A stretch of DNA of 64,000 bases, taken from CBDDKW01 sp965230425. Its GTDB lineage: Bacteria; Pseudomonadota; Gammaproteobacteria; UBA1113. The stretch lies in contig CBDDKW010000008.1 in assembly GCA_965230425.1 (NCBI GenBank), forward strand, positions 1 to 64,000, in the 5' to 3' direction. The notes under the pieces are model-generated. The model was not told the origin of the DNA. It was given only the letters and a program-made list of their open reading frames with translations, and ran no database searches. Both the position numbers and the translations under genes were made by a program. Shown piece after piece: positions 9,365-18,466 of the stretch (the first letter of the stretch is position 1; every line of letters begins with the position of its first letter).

Positions 9365-11200
9365 CTAATCCAATTCGAAGTTATCTTTGTAATTTAATTT
9401 CAACGCAGGATCCTGTGCTTCTTTACGTAAATAGCAATTACCTACCACGAGTGTTTCAATTTCGGTGCCCATAAAGCAGTGGAATGCATCTTTAGGATCA
9501 CAGACGATAGGTTCACCGCGCACATTAAAACTGGTATTCACCACAATAGGACAACCTGATAGCGCTTTAAAAGCAGAAATCAATTGATGATACTTAGGGT
9601 TAGTATCTTCATGGACCGTTTGTAAACGTGCCGAGTAATCTACGTGAGTGACTGATGGTATTTCTGAACGCGGTATTTTTAGCTTTTCAATACCAAATAA
9701 TTTATTTTCCTCTTCAGTCATAGCAATACGCTTATTTTTTACAACATCAGCGACCATTAACATATAGGGACTTTCATCATCATATTCAAACCACTCAGCT
9801 ACGTCATCAGCCAGCACAGAAGGTGCAAAAGGTCTGAAAGACTCTCTATATTTCACTTTCAGATTAAGCGTGGTTTGCATTTCACGACTGGTGGGATTTG
9901 CAATAATCGAACGATTACCTAGCGCTCTAGGACCGAACTCCATGCGATCTTGGAACCAACCAATAGCCTTACCAGCATGTAAGTCTTCTGCCGTTTTAGC
10001 AATAATCTCTGCATCATTATAAACTTCGAAGACAGCACCAGCGGCTTGCAATTGTGCCTCTATGTCTTGCTGGGCAAAGGCAGGGCCTAAATAAGAACCT
10101 TTCATCGCATCGCGCGCATCACTCATATTACGCGGCCCATCTTGGAAAATATGATAGGCGCATAAGGCTGCCCCTAAAGCACCACCCGCATCACCAGCAG
10201 CGGGTTGTACCCAAATATTTTCAAAACTTTTATCGCGCCACAGCTTACCATTCGCGACACAGTTTAAAGCAACACCGCCGGCTAAACAGAGGTTTTTAAT
10301 ACCAGTTTCTTTGGCCAATGAGCGTGCTAAGGTTAATACGACTTCTTCAACCACGGCTTGGACTGAGGCAGCTAAATCCATGTGTACTTGGGTTAATTCA
10401 TCTTCAGCCTTGCGCGGTGGTACGCCGAATAATTCAGTGAACTTATCATTCGTCATAGTTAACCCAACGCAATAATTAAAATATTGCATATTGAGTCGAT
10501 AGGAACCATCCGCTTTCATGTCCAACAAATGTTTAAAGATTAAGTCTTTATATTTAGGTACACCATAAGGCGCTAAACCCATGACTTTATATTCACCGGA
10601 GTTAACTTTAAAACCAGTATGGTAAGTAAAGGCAGAGTAGAGTAAGCCTAAAGAATGGGGGAAATGTATTTCCTTGGTGATTTCTAATTTATTACCACGG
10701 CCGATAGCTACTGAAGTTGTTGCCCATTCACCCACACCATCCATGGTTAACACCACAGCTTCTTCAAAGGGTGAGGGGAAAAATGCACTAGCAGCATGGG
10801 ATAAGTGATGCTCGGAAAATAAAAGCCGTTCATCCCAATTGAATTTAGGTAAATTCTTTTTCAGCTCTTTACGGATCAAGCTTTTTTGAAATAACTTTTC
10901 CTTTAACCACAGCGGCAATGCCATTTTAAATGAACGGAAGCCTCGTGGCGCATAGGCAAGATACGTTTCTAATAATCGCTCAAATTTAATAAAGGGCTTA
11001 TCATAGAAAATGATGTAATCAATATCGGTTAATTTGATATTGGCTTCTCGCAGGCAATAATCTATAGCCTTGTGCGGAAAGCTATCGTCGTGCTTCTTCC
11101 GTGTAAAACGCTCTTCTTGTGCCGCAGCTATAATATTGCCGTCTTCTATAAGAGCGGCTGCACTATCGTGATAAAAGGCTGAAATCCCTAGTATTCGCAT
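9365..11200 (-). CDS. Carbamoyltransferase, NodU/CmcH/SxtI family
   Basis: At 611 residues this is a full-length O-carbamoyltransferase, which moves a carbamoyl group from carbamoyl phosphate through carbamoyl-AMP to a hydroxyl. The start MRILGISAFYHDSAAALI and EERFTRKKHD are the family's N-terminal signature. EHHLSHAASAFFPSPF carries the conserved His cluster, and MEFGPRALGNRSIIANP marks the C-terminal YrdC-like half. Two small SxtK- and SxtJ-like membrane protein genes lie just upstream on the same strand and the SGNH hydrolase gene three bases downstream. I infer that the cassette decorates a membrane-linked or exported sugar with carbamoyl groups. The acceptor cannot be read from sequence. 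Confidence 0.93.
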   Translation of the reverse strand: MRILGISAFYHDSAAALIEDGNIIAAAQEERFTRKKHDDSFPHKAIDYCLREANIKLTDIDYIIFYDKPFIKFERLLETYLAYAPRGFRSFKMALPLWLKEKLFQKSLIRKELKKNLPKFNWDERLLFSEHHLSHAASAFFPSPFEEAVVLTMDGVGEWATTSVAIGRGNKLEITKEIHFPHSLGLLYSAFTYHTGFKVNSGEYKVMGLAPYGVPKYKDLIFKHLLDMKADGSYRLNMQYFNYCVGLTMTNDKFTELFGVPPRKAEDELTQVHMDLAASVQAVVEEVVLTLARSLAKETGIKNLCLAGGVALNCVANGKLWRDKSFENIWVQPAAGDAGGALGAALCAYHIFQDGPRNMSDARDAMKGSYLGPAFAQQDIEAQLQAAGAVFEVYNDAEIIAKTAEDLHAGKAIGWFQDRMEFGPRALGNRSIIANPTSREMQTTLNLKVKYRESFRPFAPSVLADDVAEWFEYDDESPYMLMVADVVKNKRIAMTEEENKLFGIEKLKIPRSEIPSVTHVDYSARLQTVHEDTNPKYHQLISAFKALSGCPIVVNTSFNVRGEPIVCDPKDAFHCFMGTEIETLVVGNCYLRKEAQDPALKLNYKDNFELD

Positions 11201-11212
11201 GGGTGCTTCCTG

Positions 11213-11362
11213 TTAAAAAATTGTATAAATGAAGGGGGCGATTGCACTACCATGAGTGAAGACAATCAAGGCACCACATAAAGCCATTACCAAGAGTAAT
11301 GGTAACAACCAGAATTTTTTGCGGGCTCGCATAAAAGACCATAATTCAGCTACAAAGGACAT
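11213..11362 (-). CDS. SxtK-like / DUF5989 small membrane protein
   Basis: A short gene of 49 residues. An ATG at 11362 opens a frame starting MSFVAELWSFMRARKKFWLL and ending GSAIAPFIYTIF before a TAA at 11213. It has a basic N-terminal helix and one membrane segment. The ELW-F-R-RKK-WLLP start and GSA-APFIYT-F end match, from memory, the DUF5989 family, which includes the SxtK protein of saxitoxin gene clusters and lies beside NodU-type carbamoyltransferases. It sits 12 bases before the carbamoyltransferase stretch and 12 bases after the SxtJ-like gene, in the same orientation. Its molecular role is unknown; a small partner of the carbamoylation step at the membrane is a reasonable guess. 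Confidence 0.85.
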   Translation of the reverse strand: MSFVAELWSFMRARKKFWLLPLLLVMALCGALIVFTHGSAIAPFIYTIF

Positions 11363-11374
11363 GTTCTACTCCAA

Positions 11375-11824
11375 TTAAAATTGATTACGTAATGATTTTG
11401 GTTCTGGGCCTGGCGGCGTACGCTCAACCCAATAACTCGATGTTTCAGATGATAGTTTTAATTTTAAAGGGTCTTTACCCATTAATCGCATCACCATGGC
11501 CATGGGTGAGACAAAAACATAAAACATAATACCCACAATAATCGGCGTCATCACTTTACTCAGTAATAAACCTAACTGCATCCAAAGTTTATTGAGTGGT
11601 GCCAAGATATTGGGGATTACTAAGGCAACGGCAAAAATCGCTACCGCCAAAATTAAAGCCCAGGGGCGATAAGCATGGTGGTGTAGTACCGGTAAGGTGC
11701 CTACTAAGACGAAAAACACGGCGAAAATAAAACCAAAGGATCGGTTTGAAGAGCCTTTGAGTTCTTCTTTGCGTTCTAAGCGTTCATGTAAATTTTGTGT
11801 CAATGACTTGTCTCCTAATCTCAT
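11375..11824 (-). CDS. SxtJ-family membrane protein
   Basis: The 149-residue protein has about three membrane segments (residues roughly 28-47, 53-72 and 88-112), then GKDPLKLKLSSETSSYWVER and a C-terminus PPGPEPKSLRNQF. The GKD-L-LK, SYW and PPGP-S-NQF features match, from memory, the SxtJ family found beside carbamoyltransferases in saxitoxin and exopolysaccharide clusters. It is the first gene of a tight minus-strand set: SxtJ-like, SxtK-like, carbamoyltransferase, SGNH hydrolase. No enzymatic motif is visible, so a structural or scaffolding part in a membrane modification complex is likelier than catalysis. Confidence 0.85.
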   Translation of the reverse strand: MRLGDKSLTQNLHERLERKEELKGSSNRSFGFIFAVFFVLVGTLPVLHHHAYRPWALILAVAIFAVALVIPNILAPLNKLWMQLGLLLSKVMTPIIVGIMFYVFVSPMAMVMRLMGKDPLKLKLSSETSSYWVERTPPGPEPKSLRNQF

Positions 11825-11902
11825 GAGAGATTCTCATTTAAAAACAGCTCTGCCATATCAAAAACTGTCGAAGTTACCTTCTGATGCTTGCATACTATCT
11901 AA

Positions 11903-11940
11903 GCCATCAGGAGATTTCTCAGTTTGTTCGGAATGACAAC
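11903..11940. repeat. Dispersed palindromic intergenic repeat, copy B
   Basis: The segment shares GAGATTTCTC and TTGTTCGGAATGACAAC with the copy at 7706-7747. It lies between wecC and the SxtJ-like gene. Seventeen bases beyond it, TTGCAATA at 11957 pairs with TATTGCAA at 11976 across the wecC stop codon, making a small hairpin. Confidence 0.55.
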
Positions 11941-11974
11941 ATATTTGTTCGAATGCTTGCAATAAAGCAAAGCA

Positions 11975-13234
11975 CTATTGCAACAACCCACAGGTATCAA
12001 ATATCACTTTCTCTGATAGTCGCTGCCTATCAATTTCTAAAAACTGATTATGTTTAACTAAAACAACCACAATGTCCGCACTCGCTAAAGCTTGCTCAAC
12101 GCTGACTAACTCAACTGTTGGGCTATGGGCTTGTAAGGATTCCGGTAAAACCTCAATGTGCGGCTCCACAACCAGTAAGCGCTCTAAGGTTAATTTAGCG
12201 AGTTCTTCCGTTATATATAAGGAAGGACTTTCTCGTAAATCATCAATATTGGGTTTATACGCCAGCCCTAAACAGGCTATCACCGGCGCTTTATAACGAT
12301 CAGCCTGAGCGCTGACTTTTGCAATCACATGCTTTGGCTTAGTTTCATTCACTTGCCGAGCTTGGTGGATCAATTGTGTCTGTTCAGGCGCGGCATCGAT
12401 AATAAACCAAGGATCCACGGCGATGCAGTGGCCACCTACGCCAGGTCCTGGCTGTAATATATTCACACGCGGGTGGTGATTAGCTAAGCGGATCAGATCC
12501 CAGACATTAATATCAATATGTTCACAGATGGCTGATAGCTCATTAGCAAAGGCAATATTCACATCGCGGTAGGCATTTTCGGTTAATTTTGCCATCTCTG
12601 CGGTGCGCGCATCGGTTGTCAGCAACTCACCATTGACAAATAAACTATAAAACTCGCTTGCTTTTACCACTGAGGCTTCATTTATACCGCCAACAATGCG
12701 ATCATTATCCACTAGCTCGCGAATTATCTGCCCTGGCAAGACTCTTTCTGGGCAATGACCAATATAGATATCACTTTCATCCGCTGCACTTTGGGGGCTA
12801 GGCATATTTAAATCTGGACGCAACTCGCTTAACCACTGGGCAATTTGCTCGGTGGTGCCGATTGGGCTGGTGGATTCTAATATTAACAGATTACCTGGCT
12901 TCAATACCGGCGCTACCGCTTTAATGGAAGACTCTACATAACTAAGATCAGGCTTAAAGCCGGCTTGGAAAGGCGTTGGCACAGCAATGATAAAAACATC
13001 CGCTGCTTGTGGTTCCGTGTAAGCTTTTAGTTGGCCACTATTTACTGCAGAACGCACTAATACGTCTAAATCTTGTTCAGTAATATGAATTTCACCACGA
13101 TTAATGGTATCAACCACATGCGCATTGATGTCGCATCCATGTACTTGAAAACCTTTAGTGGCTAGCAGACTTGCGGTTGGTAAACCAATATAGCCCAAGC
13201 CAATGACGCTAACTGATTGAAAATGTTCATTCAT
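11975..13234 (-). CDS. wecC: UDP-N-acetyl-D-mannosamine dehydrogenase (UDP-ManNAc 6-dehydrogenase)
   Basis: At 419 residues this is a typical UDP-glucose/GDP-mannose dehydrogenase family member. It has an N-terminal NAD fold (VSVIGLGYIGLPTASLLATKG), catalytic-region text PGPGVGGHCIAVDPWFI with the active Cys near residue 270, and a C-terminal UDP-binding half with CLGLAYKPNIDDLRESPS. The GHCIAVDP context and the divergent wecB across a 134-base gap favour UDP-ManNAc over UDP-glucose as substrate, giving UDP-ManNAcA in two NAD-dependent oxidations. A UDP-GlcNAc or UDP-GalNAc dehydrogenase is the main alternative. Confidence 0.88.
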   Translation of the reverse strand: MNEHFQSVSVIGLGYIGLPTASLLATKGFQVHGCDINAHVVDTINRGEIHITEQDLDVLVRSAVNSGQLKAYTEPQAADVFIIAVPTPFQAGFKPDLSYVESSIKAVAPVLKPGNLLILESTSPIGTTEQIAQWLSELRPDLNMPSPQSAADESDIYIGHCPERVLPGQIIRELVDNDRIVGGINEASVVKASEFYSLFVNGELLTTDARTAEMAKLTENAYRDVNIAFANELSAICEHIDINVWDLIRLANHHPRVNILQPGPGVGGHCIAVDPWFIIDAAPEQTQLIHQARQVNETKPKHVIAKVSAQADRYKAPVIACLGLAYKPNIDDLRESPSLYITEELAKLTLERLLVVEPHIEVLPESLQAHSPTVELVSVEQALASADIVVVLVKHNQFLEIDRQRLSEKVIFDTCGLLQ

Positions 13235-13368
13235 TATAATTTAGTTACTCTTTAAATTTATGCTATGACTAGGCCGTTAGCGGCCGCGAGAGATTTCTTT
13301 CTCTAAAAAAAGGCGATATTATACCCACGATTCGCCTAGAAGAGAAAGCTTTCATCAGTTATTGGACA
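13235..13368. promoter_or_regulatory. Divergent wecC/wecB promoter region
   Basis: This 134-base gap separates genes transcribed in opposite directions, so it must hold both promoters unless one gene is read through. It contains a GC-rich palindrome-like stretch (GGCCGTTAGCGGCC) at about 13272 and the sequence GATATTATAC at about 13314, which could be a -10 element for wecB. I cannot assign -35 elements with confidence. Confidence 0.4.
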
Positions 13369-14511
13369 ATGTTTATGCAAACAATTTTGCTTATTTTTGG
13401 TACACGCCCAGAAGCTATTAAAATGGCTCCCGTTTATAAAACCCTCAAGCAACGCTATGGTGACAAGGTTAAAGTGTGCATAACGGCACAACACCGGCAG
13501 ATGCTAGATCAAGTATTAGAACTATTCGCCATTGAAGCAGATTATGATCTGAATATTATGAAGAATAATCAAACACTTAGCGAATTAACCAGCAATATTC
13601 TCACAGCCTTAAATGGAGTGTTAGAAGAGTGCCAACCTGATTTAGTTTTAGTACATGGTGATACAACAACAACCTTTGTCGGCAGCTTAGCGGCTTTCTA
13701 CAAAAAAATTCCCGTGGGACATGTAGAGGCTGGATTACGCAGTGGCGATATTTACGCGCCCTGGCCTGAAGAAGCTAATCGAAAATTAACCGGCAGCTTA
13801 ACTTCTTTGCATTTTTGCCCCACAGAAATTTCGGCGAATAATATTCGCCAAGAGGGTGGCGCAGAACACAGCATCACTATTACTGGCAATACCGTGATCG
13901 ATGCCTTATTAGAAACTGTGAATATGATTGAAGCTGATACTCAGCTCGCAACTAAATTAGCGAAATTAGCGAATAACTTACCCGCACTTGATCCTAACAA
14001 ACGACTGATTTTGGTCACAGGTCATCGGCGTGAAAGTTTTGGTGATGGCTTTCAAAATATTTGCCAAGCCTTAGCCAAATTAGCACAACGAGACGATGTA
14101 CAAATTATTTACCCTGTACATTTAAATCCCAATGTCCAAGGCCCTGTCAAAGAGAGCTTAAGCCAATACAACAATATTCATTTGATTGAACCCTTAGATT
14201 ATTTACCCTTTGTTTACTTAATGAAGCAAGCTTATTTAATTTTGACTGACTCGGGTGGCATCCAAGAAGAAGCACCTGCCTTAGGTAAACCTGTGCTGGT
14301 CATGCGTGATATCACTGAGCGCCCTGAAGCAGTTAGCGCAGGCACCGCCAAACTGGTAGGGGCTAATTTTGAAAAAATTGTTGCCACCACCACGCAATTA
14401 CTCGATGATGAAGACAGTTATAAGGCCATGAGTTTTGCGCATAATCCCTATGGTGATGGACATGCTGCAGAGCGTATCCTAGCGGCTATTGAACAGTGGG
14501 GGCTAAGTTAA
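13369..14511 (+). CDS. wecB: UDP-N-acetylglucosamine 2-epimerase (non-hydrolysing)
   Basis: The 380-residue protein carries the non-hydrolysing epimerase signatures: FGTRPEAIKMAPV at the N-terminus, VHGDTTTTFVGSLAAF, HVEAGLRSGD, HRRESFGDG, and TDSGGIQEEAPALGKPVLV near the C-terminus, where the UDP is held. It converts UDP-GlcNAc to UDP-ManNAc in the cytoplasm, feeding the divergently encoded WecC. Two ATGs are six bases apart (13369 and 13375); the second gives the more usual N-terminus MQTILLIFGTRPEA and has GGAC about ten bases before it, so the true start may be 13375. Confidence 0.94.
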   Translation: MFMQTILLIFGTRPEAIKMAPVYKTLKQRYGDKVKVCITAQHRQMLDQVLELFAIEADYDLNIMKNNQTLSELTSNILTALNGVLEECQPDLVLVHGDTTTTFVGSLAAFYKKIPVGHVEAGLRSGDIYAPWPEEANRKLTGSLTSLHFCPTEISANNIRQEGGAEHSITITGNTVIDALLETVNMIEADTQLATKLAKLANNLPALDPNKRLILVTGHRRESFGDGFQNICQALAKLAQRDDVQIIYPVHLNPNVQGPVKESLSQYNNIHLIEPLDYLPFVYLMKQAYLILTDSGGIQEEAPALGKPVLVMRDITERPEAVSAGTAKLVGANFEKIVATTTQLLDDEDSYKAMSFAHNPYGDGHAAERILAAIEQWGLS

Positions 14512-14589
14512 TCAGATCTGGATCCCGCGGCTTGACCCAGATAATACAACTCAGATGGCTGTACTACTAATACATAAGTGCGAGGCACA

Positions 14590-16713
14590 ATGAAACAATT
14601 ACTGCAAAATTTAAAAACCGGCGATATTGAAATCGCCGAACTTCCTTACCCACAAGTTCCTGCCGGACATGTATTGATCCGTAGTCGCTATAGCCTGATT
14701 TCCTCAGGTACTGAACGTATGATGCTAGAATTTGGCAAAGCCAATTGGGTAGCTAAAGCCAAACAACAGCCTGATAAAGTACGCATGGTCTTAGATAAAG
14801 TAAAAACCGACGGTCTGGGTCCCACCATTGAAGCAGTTAAAAGCAAATTAGAACAACCCATGGCCATGGGCTACTGTAACGTCGGCGAAGTCATGGAAGT
14901 AAGCGCCGGTGTTACTGAATTGCGCCCCGGCGATCGTGTTGCCTCTAATGGCCATCATGCAGAATATATCGTGGTCCCAAAAAATCTCTGCGCGAAAATC
15001 CCCGCAGACGTCGCGGATGAAGATGCCGCATTTACCGTCTTAGGTTCCATTGCCTTGCAAAGTGTTCGTCTCGCTGAACCAAGCTTTGGTGAATATTTTG
15101 CGGTATTTGGTTTGGGTTTAGTGGGCTTGCTGACTGCACAGTTATTAAAAGCCAATGGCTGCCATGTTATCGGCTTGGATTTTGATCCACATAAATTAGA
15201 TTTAGCAGCAAAGGCTGGGATAAAAACTATTAATTTAAACGAACAAACCGATCCTGTGTTTATGGCACGCAGTTTTGCTAATCAACAGGGTATTGATGGG
15301 GTTATCATTGCCGCGGCAACCGATAGCCATGAACTAATTCATCAGGCAGCAACCATGTCACGCAAACGAGGCCGTATTATTCTTGTAGGTGTTACTGGCT
15401 TAAATTTATCCCGTGCTGATTTTTATGAAAAAGAATTACGCTTCCAAGTATCTTGTTCTTATGGCCCTGGACGTTACGATGACCAATATGAATTACAAGG
15501 TCAAGATTATCCCTTAGGGTTTGTGCGTTGGACTGAACAACGTAATTTTCAGGCAATTTTACAGGCCATAGGTCAACAACAGTTGCACGTTAAAGATTTA
15601 ATTTCCCATCGCTTTGCATTTGCTGAAGCACAACAAGCGTATGATATTTTAAATAATAAACAGCCCTCTCTCGGCATTTTATTGCAATATCCACATGCAG
15701 AATCTAGCCCTCAACGTACAGTAACGTTGCCTCAGCAGGCACAACCTGCAGCCACAGGCACCGCCAGCGCGGCTAAATTAGCCATCATCGGCGCCGGCAA
15801 TTATGCTTCGCGTATTTTGATCCCCGCCTTTAAAAAAACAGGGGCAGAAATTATCTCTATCGCTTCCCAACGTGGCTTAAGTGGTTATCATGCGGCGAAG
15901 AAAAATGCGGTGGCACAAACGACTACCGATGCTGCAGGCTTACTTGGTAATGAGCATGCGAATACTATCGTCATTGCTACCAGGCACCATAACCATGCCC
16001 AGTGGGTATGTAAAAGTTTAGCTGCTGGCAAGCATGTATTTGTTGAAAAACCCTTAGCCATTACCCAAGAACAGTTGGATGAAATAAAAGCAGCTATAGG
16101 CAAGCATGAATCAGCCCCCTTATTAATGGTAGGTTTTAACCGTCGCTTTGCCCCGCATATTGTTAAAATAAAATCGCTCTTAAATACTGAACAGCGACCC
16201 AAACACTTTATGATGACGGTGAATGCTGGACATATCGATGCGGAACATTGGACCCAAGATAGTCAAACTGGTGGTGGCCGTATTATTGGCGAAGTATGCC
16301 ATTTTGTGGATTTACTACACTATTTAGCAGGCTCTGCTATTGTTAAATGGCAGGCACAAAATATTACTCAGGGTATTTCTCAAGACAGTGTCAGTATTTT
16401 GCTCAGCTTTGCTGATGGCTCAGTAGGCACGATTCATTATCTCACTAATGGCCATCCGCGGGTTGCTAAGGAACGTTTAGAAGTGTTCTGCGGTAATAAG
16501 GTATTACAATTGAATAATTTCCGTCAATTGCAAGCCCATGGTTGGGGCAAATTCAAAAAAATGCATTTATGGCAGCAAGATAAAGGCCAAAACGCTTGCG
16601 CAGCAGCATTTATAAAAGCTATCGAGACCGGGCAAGCTAGCCCGATACCACTTGAGGAATTATTTACTGTGGCTGAAATTTGTATCGAGATTAATAAGGC
16701 TATAACTCAGTGA
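14590..16713 (+). CDS. Bi-domain oxidoreductase (MDR plus Gfo/Idh/MocA), copy 2
   Basis: The 707-residue product has the same two-module plan as the copies at 5376 and 27331. The MDR dehydrogenase at residues 1-370 has FAVFGLGLVGLLTAQLLKANG; the Gfo/Idh/MocA module at about 390-705 has LAIIGAGNYASRILIPAF, HVFVEKPLAITQ and GGGRIIGEVCHFVD. I chose the ATG at 14590, preceded by GCGAGG at a suitable distance, over an in-frame GTG at 14578. It overlaps the next gene by four bases (GTGA), coupling it to a heparinase II/III-like protein, a pairing seen in other exopolysaccharide loci. The sugar substrate is unknown. Confidence 0.9.
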   Translation: MKQLLQNLKTGDIEIAELPYPQVPAGHVLIRSRYSLISSGTERMMLEFGKANWVAKAKQQPDKVRMVLDKVKTDGLGPTIEAVKSKLEQPMAMGYCNVGEVMEVSAGVTELRPGDRVASNGHHAEYIVVPKNLCAKIPADVADEDAAFTVLGSIALQSVRLAEPSFGEYFAVFGLGLVGLLTAQLLKANGCHVIGLDFDPHKLDLAAKAGIKTINLNEQTDPVFMARSFANQQGIDGVIIAAATDSHELIHQAATMSRKRGRIILVGVTGLNLSRADFYEKELRFQVSCSYGPGRYDDQYELQGQDYPLGFVRWTEQRNFQAILQAIGQQQLHVKDLISHRFAFAEAQQAYDILNNKQPSLGILLQYPHAESSPQRTVTLPQQAQPAATGTASAAKLAIIGAGNYASRILIPAFKKTGAEIISIASQRGLSGYHAAKKNAVAQTTTDAAGLLGNEHANTIVIATRHHNHAQWVCKSLAAGKHVFVEKPLAITQEQLDEIKAAIGKHESAPLLMVGFNRRFAPHIVKIKSLLNTEQRPKHFMMTVNAGHIDAEHWTQDSQTGGGRIIGEVCHFVDLLHYLAGSAIVKWQAQNITQGISQDSVSILLSFADGSVGTIHYLTNGHPRVAKERLEVFCGNKVLQLNNFRQLQAHGWGKFKKMHLWQQDKGQNACAAAFIKAIETGQASPIPLEELFTVAEICIEINKAITQ

Positions 16714-18347
16714 ACTTAAAACGCTTTGTTCATACAGTACGTTATTTAAAATGGCGCCAAATCGCCTGGCGGATTATTCGTCACTGTCAGCACCCACAGC
16801 CTAAACCTGGCATATTGCTTCCCCTTAGATCTGTGGCCACAGAATGGTTAGCCCCCATCCCTAAGCGTATTACTATGCAGGGACCTCAGCGTTTTTGCTT
16901 ATTAAATGAAACCTATGATGTGGAAACGGCTCAAGACTGGAACCATCCGCAGCGTAAACGCTTATGGTTATATAGCTTACATTACTTTGATGATCTCTGC
17001 GCACAAGATGCTGACCAACGCACGCAATGGCACCAGGATTTATTACATCGTTGGGTCATTGAAAACCCAGCGTCGGCAAAGGGCGTTGGTTGGGAATCTT
17101 ATACCATTTCCTTACGTTTAGTGAATTGGATCAAATGGGCTTTAGCTGGCAATCACTTAGATGACACCTTACTTACTAGCATGGTGCAACAAACTCGAGC
17201 GTTAAGACGTCGCTTGGAATATCACTTACTCGGTAATCATTTACTCGCAAATATGAAAGCGCTGATTTTTGCTGGTTTATTTTTCTCTGGCCCCGAGGCA
17301 GAAAGTTGGTATCAAAAGGGCTTACATGCTTATCAAAAAGAATTATCTAAACAAATATTAGATGATGGCGGCCATTTTGAATTAAGCCCGATGTATCACG
17401 CTTTGATCCTCGAAGATATTTTAGATGTGATTAATGTTTCCCGTACTTATGGTAAAACTGTACCTAACTCATGGCTCTACGGCGTCGAAAAAATGATGCC
17501 TTGGTTACAGTTTATGTTGCATCCTGATGGCAAATTAGCATTTTTTAATGATACCGCATTTGGTATTGCAGCGACCTTTGAACAGCTACAAGATTATTCT
17601 GCCCGATTAAATTTGATCCCAGTTAAACCCATCTCTAATGGTGCACATCACTTACCCAATACAGGTTACGTACGTGTCCAAGATAATGATACCGTCGCCT
17701 TCCTCGATATTGCTGCGATTGGTCCAGATTATTTGCCAGGCCATGCCCATGCGGATAGTTTAAGTTTTGAATTATCAATTCATGGTCAGCGCGTCTTAGT
17801 GAATTCCGGCACATCAGTTTACGATGTCTGTGCATTACGCAGTGAACAGCGGGGTACCTTAGCCCATAATACGCTAGAAATTGATGGTGAAAACTCTTCT
17901 GAAGTATGGAAGAGTTTTCGCGTTGGTCGGCGCGCCAGAATACAACAAGTCACGACCAAAGAAGCCGAAGGCAAGTTAACCATCGCTGCTACACATACAG
18001 GCTACAAGCGTTTATCAGGCAAACCACGGCATCGGCGTCATTGGAGCTTTGGTAAGAATCATTTACATATCCTTGATCAAGTACTCGGCAAAGAAGAGCA
18101 TAATTTAGTCTTAGCATTGCACTTTCACCCTGATATTAAATTACAATTGCAAGATCAATATACTGTCTGCGTCAGAAATGCCGCAGAACAGCGTTTAGCG
18201 ACTATCAATTTTGATAAAAAAGTCGCTTTACAGCTTGATCATGGCAAATGGTATCCAGAATTTGGCCTAGCCTTACCTAACTTACAATTGTTTGCAAAAA
18301 CAAAAGCTACATTACCCACCAGTATCAAATGGTCCATTCATTGGTAA
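16710..18347 (+). CDS. Heparinase II/III-family protein (probable uronate-glycan lyase or modifier)
   Basis: The 545-residue protein starts at a GTG overlapping the previous stop by four bases. The N-terminal half is an alpha-barrel-like region with SYTISLRLVNWIKWAL and HLLGNHLLANMKALIFAGLFF. The C-terminal half has the heparinase II/III core: YLPGHAHADSLSFELSIHGQ, NSGTSVYDV, and RGTLAHNTLEIDGENSSEVW, which contain the family's conserved His residues. Such proteins degrade or tailor uronic-acid polysaccharides. There is no clear signal peptide, so in this locus it may act in the cytoplasm or be exported by another route. With bi-domain oxidoreductases it forms a recurrent but poorly understood module. 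Confidence 0.85.
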   Translation: MNLKRFVHTVRYLKWRQIAWRIIRHCQHPQPKPGILLPLRSVATEWLAPIPKRITMQGPQRFCLLNETYDVETAQDWNHPQRKRLWLYSLHYFDDLCAQDADQRTQWHQDLLHRWVIENPASAKGVGWESYTISLRLVNWIKWALAGNHLDDTLLTSMVQQTRALRRRLEYHLLGNHLLANMKALIFAGLFFSGPEAESWYQKGLHAYQKELSKQILDDGGHFELSPMYHALILEDILDVINVSRTYGKTVPNSWLYGVEKMMPWLQFMLHPDGKLAFFNDTAFGIAATFEQLQDYSARLNLIPVKPISNGAHHLPNTGYVRVQDNDTVAFLDIAAIGPDYLPGHAHADSLSFELSIHGQRVLVNSGTSVYDVCALRSEQRGTLAHNTLEIDGENSSEVWKSFRVGRRARIQQVTTKEAEGKLTIAATHTGYKRLSGKPRHRRHWSFGKNHLHILDQVLGKEEHNLVLALHFHPDIKLQLQDQYTVCVRNAAEQRLATINFDKKVALQLDHGKWYPEFGLALPNLQLFAKTKATLPTSIKWSIHW

Positions 18348-18466
18348 TTAATTTACTCCTCGGAGCTTAATTGTTATCATGCTTATGTTCGTATTATCTG
18401 TAGATGATCTGAACACATATCCAGAGAGAATATAACAATATTAATTAGAGAATACCGAGAATCACT

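Noticed and set aside
13270..13290. JUMPStart/ops antitermination element before wecB
   Set aside because: GGCCGTTAGCGGCC resembles the ops sequence only loosely (GGCGGTAG core not matched), so I do not claim it.
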